Of a DNA stretch of 64,000 nt, positions 57,977 through 64,000 are shown piece by piece (position 1 is the stretch's first letter; the number at the start of each line of letters is the position of its first letter). This DNA comes from Nitrospirota bacterium (lineage in GTDB: Bacteria; Nitrospirota; Thermodesulfovibrionia; Thermodesulfovibrionales; UBA6898). The notes below the pieces were generated by a model that saw only the letters and a program-made list of their open reading frames with translations, made no database searches and was not told the origin of the DNA. The DNA lies in assembly GCA_016214855.1 (NCBI GenBank), contig JACRMT010000007.1:102225-166224 (forward strand), written 5' to 3'. A program made the translations under genes and the position numbers.

Positions 57977-58138
57977 ATGAAAGAAAAATGTGACAAGACA
58001 AAGTGCCCTTTCCTGAACAGTCCCTTTCCTGACTGCTACTGTTCCCAGCTGACCAGCCAGGCCACGGACAAGGTGATCAAATACTGCGTTGGCACTTATG
58101 AGGAATGTGATATTTACCGGCAGCATCTTGATACATGA
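57977..58138 (+). CDS. Small cysteine-rich protein
   Basis: A 53-residue protein with seven cysteines (CDKTKCPF, DCYC, YCVG, EEC), probably cytoplasmic as no signal peptide is seen. An AAAGGAA site lies upstream. It may bind a metal or iron-sulfur cluster; I do not recognise the family. It is the first gene after the sigma-54-type promoter and lies 84 bases before the large secreted protein, so the two may be co-expressed. Confidence 0.6.
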   Translation: MKEKCDKTKCPFLNSPFPDCYCSQLTSQATDKVIKYCVGTYEECDIYRQHLDT

Positions 58139-58221
58139 AGAAGGACTTATGTCTGTTGAAGGGCACTTAGATCAGACAGCTGACTGTATTAATGTTGAAT
58201 AACAATAAGGAGAAGATTACG

Positions 58222-61200
58222 ATGAAGAGTCTAACTGTGAGATTGGGTAGCAGGCAGATCGGTTATCTGCAGAACGCACTGAAGTGTGCGGTTATGCTCA
58301 CCTTGATGATAGGTCTGTTTCTCGTTTCAGATACCCAGGCCTTCACCCTCAATGTTGAGGGGTGCGACGCCGCTAACGTCTGCACCCCCCTTCCGGGAGG
58401 CTTCCGTTATCTGGTGGAGGAGGATAATACTACCTTGACCATCCCGCAGACAGTGCAGATCAACCCTCCGAGTGCTACCCTTGCCATCCACAAAAGCCAC
58501 GCGCCGGTCGTGACATCAGGGGCATCGGCCGGATCCTCCGCAACAGTTACTGTGCCGGCAGGAAAGAGGTACTTCATCACCGTGCTCCCTGACGCTGGTT
58601 ATGCCCTGGGCGGCGCCCCAAACTCTGCTATCGGTGCTGGGGGATCACTCGTTTTCAAGGATCCTGTGACCGTAAGGGTGAACCAACATCCTTTGCCGAC
58701 TGCCCAGGTCACCATCTTTGCCCATATTGATCATAACCCGATAAATAATACCTGGGATCAATACGACGGCGGCCTCAGCGGCGCGGCTATCCCTACCCCA
58801 ACCCCGTTAAACGGCGGCCTCGGACGCGCCACGGTAACCATTTACGATGCCGCAGGCCAGGTCATGTTTGATATCAACGGCAATCCACTTGGGACCATGT
58901 ATGACGCTGGCGGTAATGTGATCGCCATGGGGACCGGTGTTGTAACCACTATGACGGCGGCCGATGTCAACAACCCTCTCAAGAACCCCTATAACCTCAA
59001 GATCGGGGAAGCGCTGATCAAATACATTTCTCCCAACAAGTACGGCGTCAAGGTTGTGCCCCCACAGTTTGACGACAGCGGTAACCCGATCAGCTGGGTG
59101 CAGACCTCCACGATTGAGGGGACGCAGGTCATAGATGCCTGGGTCAAGGCAAACGAACCCCGGCAGTTTATAGAAGGGTTTGGCCAGGGCTTTAATCATG
59201 TTGCCTTCGGCTTTGTCAAGGTGAGCCCCGCGTCTGAATCAGTGATCGCCGGCCAGTCGGTTAAGGTGCTTCCCTGGAACATCACCAATTCAGCGGACCC
59301 TGACTATGTAAACCGTGCCGGTTTCACCGGGTCTATCCAGGGGACCGTGCGTCTTAACCACTTTTCCCGGCCTCCGAGTCTGCAAGGATACTTCCCTGGC
59401 CCTCCGGTTGCGGAATGCTGGGTAGGTCTGAACAATCCTGTGGCAACGCCCGGACTGCAGCCTTCCGGACTGTACGCTGCTCCCTGTAACCCTGCCACCG
59501 GCGAGTTTGTTATCAACAATGTGCCGCCCGGCACGTACCAGCTGGTCTATTGGGATAAGCCTCTTGATTTTCTTTTCGGGTTCAATACGGTCACGGTCCC
59601 GGCCGGAACAGGAGGGACAGGAGAGGCCGTGAACCTCGGCAATGTCCTGGCCTACCGCTGGTTTGGCACCCTTGAGGGCAGCGTCTTCCATGACGTGAAT
59701 GAGAACGGTTTCCGTGATGCCGGTGAGACCGGCATCGCGAGCCAGAACATCAACCTCCGCTTCCGTGATGGATCGATGTATCAGACAACGCCGACGGACG
59801 TGAACGGAGAATATGAGCTCGCCGAGGTCTTCCCCTTCTTTAATTGGCTCGTTGCGGAAGTGGATTTTGCCCGCTTCAAGGCCACGGGTATGACCACTGC
59901 TATTGATTACGGCGGGCAGATTACCTCATCGGCATGGCCGGCAAACGGAAACAAGGCGCTCCAGCCGCAGAATCCGTCTGATCCGTTTAACATTTATCAG
60001 ACAACCGATTACAGGACTGAAACCGGCCCTGTACTGCTTGAGGCGATACAACTTTTTCTCGGCCAGACCAACCTGATCGACTTTGGTAAGACGACCTATA
60101 GCCCCGGCGAAAACGGCGGCATCGCAGGTATCGTCTACTATTCCGTGACCCGCGCTGAAAATGAGCCCCGCTTCGGGGCTGCTGAAACCTGGGAGCCTGG
60201 TATCCCACGGGTGCAGGTCTGTCTTTATCAGGACAACCTGACCAACGCAACCGGGGCGACGGTGCCGGACGGTATTATCGATGACATAAACGGCATTCCC
60301 GGTGTGCAACTCTGCGACGTGGACAACTATCCCTTTGGCTGGGCCGAGGGTACGGCTCCGAGAGGGCCTGAAGATGTGATCCGAAGCGGGGACGGCATTA
60401 CCTTCAGCCTTGGTGATGCGTTACAGGCAACTTCTACTGATAGTTGGGATGACAACAATCCCAGTCGCTGCATACAGGACCGGCCGATTATTCACGGTAT
60501 TCAGATCCCCGAGTGTGCAGACGGCTTCGGGACCTGGAACCAGGTGCGGCCGGGCGTTTTTGACGGCGGCTATGCCTTCGGGTCTCCTGTCGGCGATCCG
60601 GACCTGGCTGCAGGCACGTACATCGTTGAAGCAGTTATGCCGGACCACTATGGGATCGTGAAGGAAGAGGACAAGAACGTTGATTTCGGCGAAACGTTCA
60701 CGGTAAGCCGGCAGCCCCTGGCAACGCAGCTCCTGCCGCCGGTCTGCGTCGGCACGGTAGATAACGGCCAACCGCTGCATATCGTTCCGAACGAACTGGC
60801 GCTTTTCCCTGGCGTTCCGATCGATCCGCCGCTGGCAGGCTCAACAACGCCGCTCTGTAACATGAAGCAGGTAACGGTAAGGCAGGCGCAGAATTCGGCT
60901 GCTGATTTTCAGTTTATAACCGAGGTTCCCAAAGCTGCCCGTGTCATCGGTTTTGTGCTGAACGACCTGACAGCCGAGTTTAATGCCGGCAGTCCTGTCT
61001 TTGGCGAGAAACTGGCTGCCAAATGGATACCAGTCTCTTTCAAGGACTGGACAGGGAAAGAGATTACCAGGGTCTACTCCGATGAGTTTGGCACGTACAA
61101 CGCCCTGCTGCCATCGACCTACTCGGTCAACATACCCTGTCCGACCGGTGTTTCTCCAAGCATGATTACCCTGGTTCTGAACGATCCGAACCTGCCTGAT

Positions 61201-63978
61201 GGGACCCTGGACCCGTACTATGACCCGACTTATGTCATAGCCCCCTGGACCCTCAATTACATGCCAGGGAAAACGACCTACGTGGATACGCCGATCGTGC
61301 CGATAAGGGCTTTTGCAGCCATGGGTGCGGGTTTCTCCACTGCCCCGGCAGACGGAACTCCGGTGATCAGATCACTTGACGGCCCTGGTACCGGGATAGC
61401 GCCGCTTATCTGCACCAACACCGATCCGTTGCCGACTACCGTCACCATTACTTCGCTCGGTCCGACGGTTGTCATCGATCCTGCCACTGGCACCAATGTC
61501 ACCCGCGACTACGGCTTCGGCGCGACCCAGGGGAGCGTAACCCTGAACGGTACAGCCCTGTCGATCGTGAGCTGGAGCGCCGGCACTATCGTTGCCACAG
61601 TTCCTGCGGGTGCCACTACCGGAACTATCATGGTTACCAGGGGGGGCGCTGGCGGGCTGACCACCGAGATCGGTGTAACCCTGACCATCACCGATTGCGC
61701 AACGACTGGCGTCCGCAACGTTCCGAGTGCTTACCCGACCATACAGTCGGCAATTAATGCAGCTTCCGCGGGCGACCTGATCCTTGTAGCCCCGGGGACA
61801 TACTATGAAAACGTTATCATGTACAAACCGGTGCATCTCCAGGGCGCAGGTGCGGGAGCCACGTTCATCAACGCTAACCCCAACCCGCTCGAACGGCTGC
61901 AGGCCTTCCATGCCTTTCTGGATGCGTTGGGTGCCAGGGATTTCGCGGCCTACATGCAGGGTGATCCCTTCACGGTTGCCGAGGCGCCCGGAATCTTTGT
62001 CATAGGCGAGCTGATCTATCCAAATGGCACTGCCCTGAATCCGTTGCCTGGGACAAAGACCCTGAATCCGGGGAATTCCTTCAGCACCACCGGACAGGCT
62101 TCTATCGACGGCTTCACCATCTCCGGCAGTAAGGCAGGGGGTGGGATTTATGGGATCGCCGGTGCAAGCAACCTGACCATCAGCAACAACAATGTGACCA
62201 ACAACCAGGGCAATCTGGCAGGCGGCATCGGCCTTGGCATCGTGGGCTTCGACTCCCAAAACGACAATGTAATCATTCGAAACAACAGAGTCCACAGCAA
62301 TGGCGGCGTTGACGGAAGCGGCGGCATTGCCATGAACGAAGGTTCGGAAAACTACCTGGTAGAAAGCAATATAGTTATGGGCAATTTTAGCCGCTTTAAC
62401 GGCGGCGGCATCGCCCATAACGGCTTCAGCCCCGGAAATAATATCATTCGCAAGAACAAGATCCTCTTCAACGAGGTGTTCTTTGGAGCCCTGTTGAACA
62501 CGGCCGGAGACGGCGGAGGGATATTTGTCGGCGATACGGTGGCTGGTGCTGAAGGAACCGGCAACGTCACCATCGAGGCTAACCTGATTCAGGGAAACCT
62601 GACCGGGGCAGGCTCCGGGGCAGGCATCCGGGCCTTTGCGGTCAATGCGCAGGATGTGGCGGATTCCCCGGCCAATGACGCGAGCTGGTACCGGCTGAAT
62701 ATCGTCAATAACATTATCGTCAACAACGTTGCTGCTGTTGCGGGGGCCGGAATCTCGCTGCAGGATGTACTGCGGGTGAATATCGTAAACAACACCATTG
62801 CCAACAATGACAGCACGGCCACGGGTGTTCTTGCCTTCGCCGCAGGCGCAGCCAATTCGACGCCGCAGCCTTCAGGGGTCGTCTCGGGTGTCCACAGTTC
62901 AGCTCTGCTGGCCCTGATCACGCTTCCCGGGGAGCCGAACTACTCCAACCCGGTACTGTTGAATAATATCATCTGGCACAACCGCTCATTCTTTAATGAC
63001 GCCAGTCTGAACGGCGGCGCCGGCGGATTGGCTCCAAACCCTGACGGACCGTACTGGGACCTGGCGGTCATCAATGCAGTCACCCCTCCGGCGCTTGATC
63101 CGGACTATTGCATCCTCTCTGCCCTGACAGGCGGACCGGGCGGGAAGAACTATAACGACGGCACCAACATCGCTGCTGATCCCGGTTTTGTCCTCAACTA
63201 CTCAAATATTCTGCAGTCAGCATCAGTTATCGACGAGGGCGGGAACAGCATTAACGTTCTGTTCACACCGCTGGATCCTGCTGCCGGCAACTACCATATT
63301 ACGCCGGCGTCTCCTGCAGTGAATACGGGGAACTCCGCAGGTGCCCCGACAACGGACTACGACGCTCAGGCCCGGCCCAACGGCCCGGCTCCGGACATTG
63401 GCGCGGATGAGGTATATGTAACAGCTCCGCCTCTGGTCATAACCACGACCAGTTTACCGGGTGGGGTTGTGGGCACAGCATATCCTGCAACGACCCTGAC
63501 GGCAACAGGCGGCTTTGGTCCGAAGACCTGGTCTGTATCGGCTGGAGCGCTTCCTGGCGGCTTGACGCTGAGCGCAGCAGGAGTAATCACCGGTACGCCG
63601 ACAGCACCGGGGACCTTTAACTTTACGGTGCAGGTAACAGACAGTAGCGGCACAGCAACAAAGCCTCTGAGCATTATTGTGACAGTGGGGCCGCTTACCA
63701 TAACCACGACCAGTTTACCGGGTGGGGTTGTGGGCACAGCATACCCTGCAACGACCCTGACGGCAACAGGCGGCTTTGGTCCGAAGACCTGGTCCCTAGT
63801 AGCGGGCGGAGGCTTTGGGCAACCGAGCGGCGGACTTCCTGGCGGCTTGACGCTGAGCGCAGCAGGAGTAATTACCGGTACGCCGACAGCACCGGGGACC
63901 TTTAATTTCACGGTGCGGGTAACAGACAGCAGCGGCTCTGTAACAAAGTCCCTGAGTATTGTTGTGGCAGCGCCATAA
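58222..63978 (+). CDS. Giant secreted multidomain protein (SdrD-B-like, IPT, beta-helix, Ig-like repeats)
   Basis: A 1918-residue protein with a signal peptide (to about residue 39, ...SDTQA). ATG 58222 sits nine bases after AAGGAG. From N to C: an unrecognised region, an SdrD-B/Cna-B-like domain near 480-560 (GSVFHDVNENGFRDAGETG), a second related region near 635 (GIAGIVYYS), an IPT/TIG-like domain near 1072-1156, a right-handed parallel beta-helix at about 1170-1580 (many NNxI/GG repeats), and two nearly identical putative-Ig domains at the end. No LPXTG, PEP-CTERM or autotransporter barrel is seen. It could be exported by the neighbouring type II system. Function is unknown; adhesion or polysaccharide binding is a guess. 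Confidence 0.85.
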   Translation: MKSLTVRLGSRQIGYLQNALKCAVMLTLMIGLFLVSDTQAFTLNVEGCDAANVCTPLPGGFRYLVEEDNTTLTIPQTVQINPPSATLAIHKSHAPVVTSGASAGSSATVTVPAGKRYFITVLPDAGYALGGAPNSAIGAGGSLVFKDPVTVRVNQHPLPTAQVTIFAHIDHNPINNTWDQYDGGLSGAAIPTPTPLNGGLGRATVTIYDAAGQVMFDINGNPLGTMYDAGGNVIAMGTGVVTTMTAADVNNPLKNPYNLKIGEALIKYISPNKYGVKVVPPQFDDSGNPISWVQTSTIEGTQVIDAWVKANEPRQFIEGFGQGFNHVAFGFVKVSPASESVIAGQSVKVLPWNITNSADPDYVNRAGFTGSIQGTVRLNHFSRPPSLQGYFPGPPVAECWVGLNNPVATPGLQPSGLYAAPCNPATGEFVINNVPPGTYQLVYWDKPLDFLFGFNTVTVPAGTGGTGEAVNLGNVLAYRWFGTLEGSVFHDVNENGFRDAGETGIASQNINLRFRDGSMYQTTPTDVNGEYELAEVFPFFNWLVAEVDFARFKATGMTTAIDYGGQITSSAWPANGNKALQPQNPSDPFNIYQTTDYRTETGPVLLEAIQLFLGQTNLIDFGKTTYSPGENGGIAGIVYYSVTRAENEPRFGAAETWEPGIPRVQVCLYQDNLTNATGATVPDGIIDDINGIPGVQLCDVDNYPFGWAEGTAPRGPEDVIRSGDGITFSLGDALQATSTDSWDDNNPSRCIQDRPIIHGIQIPECADGFGTWNQVRPGVFDGGYAFGSPVGDPDLAAGTYIVEAVMPDHYGIVKEEDKNVDFGETFTVSRQPLATQLLPPVCVGTVDNGQPLHIVPNELALFPGVPIDPPLAGSTTPLCNMKQVTVRQAQNSAADFQFITEVPKAARVIGFVLNDLTAEFNAGSPVFGEKLAAKWIPVSFKDWTGKEITRVYSDEFGTYNALLPSTYSVNIPCPTGVSPSMITLVLNDPNLPDGTLDPYYDPTYVIAPWTLNYMPGKTTYVDTPIVPIRAFAAMGAGFSTAPADGTPVIRSLDGPGTGIAPLICTNTDPLPTTVTITSLGPTVVIDPATGTNVTRDYGFGATQGSVTLNGTALSIVSWSAGTIVATVPAGATTGTIMVTRGGAGGLTTEIGVTLTITDCATTGVRNVPSAYPTIQSAINAASAGDLILVAPGTYYENVIMYKPVHLQGAGAGATFINANPNPLERLQAFHAFLDALGARDFAAYMQGDPFTVAEAPGIFVIGELIYPNGTALNPLPGTKTLNPGNSFSTTGQASIDGFTISGSKAGGGIYGIAGASNLTISNNNVTNNQGNLAGGIGLGIVGFDSQNDNVIIRNNRVHSNGGVDGSGGIAMNEGSENYLVESNIVMGNFSRFNGGGIAHNGFSPGNNIIRKNKILFNEVFFGALLNTAGDGGGIFVGDTVAGAEGTGNVTIEANLIQGNLTGAGSGAGIRAFAVNAQDVADSPANDASWYRLNIVNNIIVNNVAAVAGAGISLQDVLRVNIVNNTIANNDSTATGVLAFAAGAANSTPQPSGVVSGVHSSALLALITLPGEPNYSNPVLLNNIIWHNRSFFNDASLNGGAGGLAPNPDGPYWDLAVINAVTPPALDPDYCILSALTGGPGGKNYNDGTNIAADPGFVLNYSNILQSASVIDEGGNSINVLFTPLDPAAGNYHITPASPAVNTGNSAGAPTTDYDAQARPNGPAPDIGADEVYVTAPPLVITTTSLPGGVVGTAYPATTLTATGGFGPKTWSVSAGALPGGLTLSAAGVITGTPTAPGTFNFTVQVTDSSGTATKPLSIIVTVGPLTITTTSLPGGVVGTAYPATTLTATGGFGPKTWSLVAGGGFGQPSGGLPGGLTLSAAGVITGTPTAPGTFNFTVRVTDSSGSVTKSLSIVVAAP
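63439..63975 (+). repeat. Tandem duplication of an Ig-like domain
   Basis: Copy 1 starts at 63439 and copy 2 at 63700. The first 95 bases of each differ at one position, and the later parts match closely except for a short insertion in copy 2 encoding GGGFGQPSGG. The near-identity at DNA level points to a recent duplication. Confidence 0.9.
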
Positions 63979-64000
63979 TTATGGTGAATGGATTACATGA

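Noticed and set aside
61372..62418. Reverse-strand open frame of 348 codons inside the giant secreted protein gene
   Set aside because: The forward frame has clear repeat domains and a signal peptide, while the reverse product has no motif and no ribosome site.

Overview
The window looks like chromosome of an anaerobic, sulfur-metabolising bacterium, most likely from the Nitrospirota (Thermodesulfovibrio-like). The lineage is an inference from the gene mix: a Dsr membrane complex, an all-anaerobic cobalamin pathway, a nickel CO dehydrogenase and corrinoid methyltransferases. No rRNA or tRNA gene, insertion sequence or CRISPR array was seen, so taxonomy cannot be fixed from the sequence alone.

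Layout. (1) 1-6101, plus strand: the end of dsrM, then dsrK-J-O-P (sulfite-reduction electron-transfer complex), a two-cluster ferredoxin, and DsrH-, DsrE- and DsrF-like sulfur-relay proteins with a TusA-like carrier, closed by a hairpin at 6119-6149. (2) 37452 down to 6164, minus strand: about 31 kb devoted to vitamin B12. It starts with a promoter and cobalamin riboswitch, then btuF-C-D, a remnant of a riboswitch, a BtuB-like receptor, a TonB-like protein, and three genes that fit bzaC, bzaD and bzaE. A second promoter and cobalamin riboswitch follow, then a ThiC paralog (probable bzaF), cobU, cobT, cobS, cobC, cbiP, cbiB, cobD, cbiA, cbiX-cbiC, the cobalt ECF transporter cbiM-N?-Q-O, cobO, cbiD, cbiET, cbiL, cbiF, cbiG-cbiH and a biotin-ligase-N-domain protein. 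(3) 37574-43573: a small SelW-like protein, CO dehydrogenase CooS with a DUF1638 protein, and a divergent four-PAS histidine kinase with its NarL-type regulator. (4) 43770-54492, plus strand: an unusual operon holding two UroD/MtaA-type methyltransferases, a CobW/HypB-type GTPase, a conserved unknown, a CbbQ/CbbO-type AAA-VWA pair, a zinc-finger protein, a DUF2284 protein, a corrinoid protein and a corrinoid reactivase (RACo). (5) 54615-57688: gspF-G-H-I-J. (6) 57927-63978: a sigma-54-type promoter, a tiny Cys-rich protein and a 1918-residue secreted repeat protein.

How the parts connect. Regions 2 to 4 form one theme. Cobalamin, apparently including its dimethylbenzimidazole lower ligand, is made and imported under riboswitch control, and probably used by the corrinoid methyl-transfer system and the B12-binding radical SAM proteins. 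The strongest candidate for an undescribed system is region 4, a corrinoid methyl-transfer module built together with a CbbQ/CbbO motor pair, whose AAA gene carries an in-frame TGA.

A second striking layer is a family of about 17 heptanucleotide tandem arrays of differing unit sequence. They are scattered through the B12 region, many inside open reading frames, some supplying signal-peptide residues, and two lie between riboswitch aptamers and their terminators.
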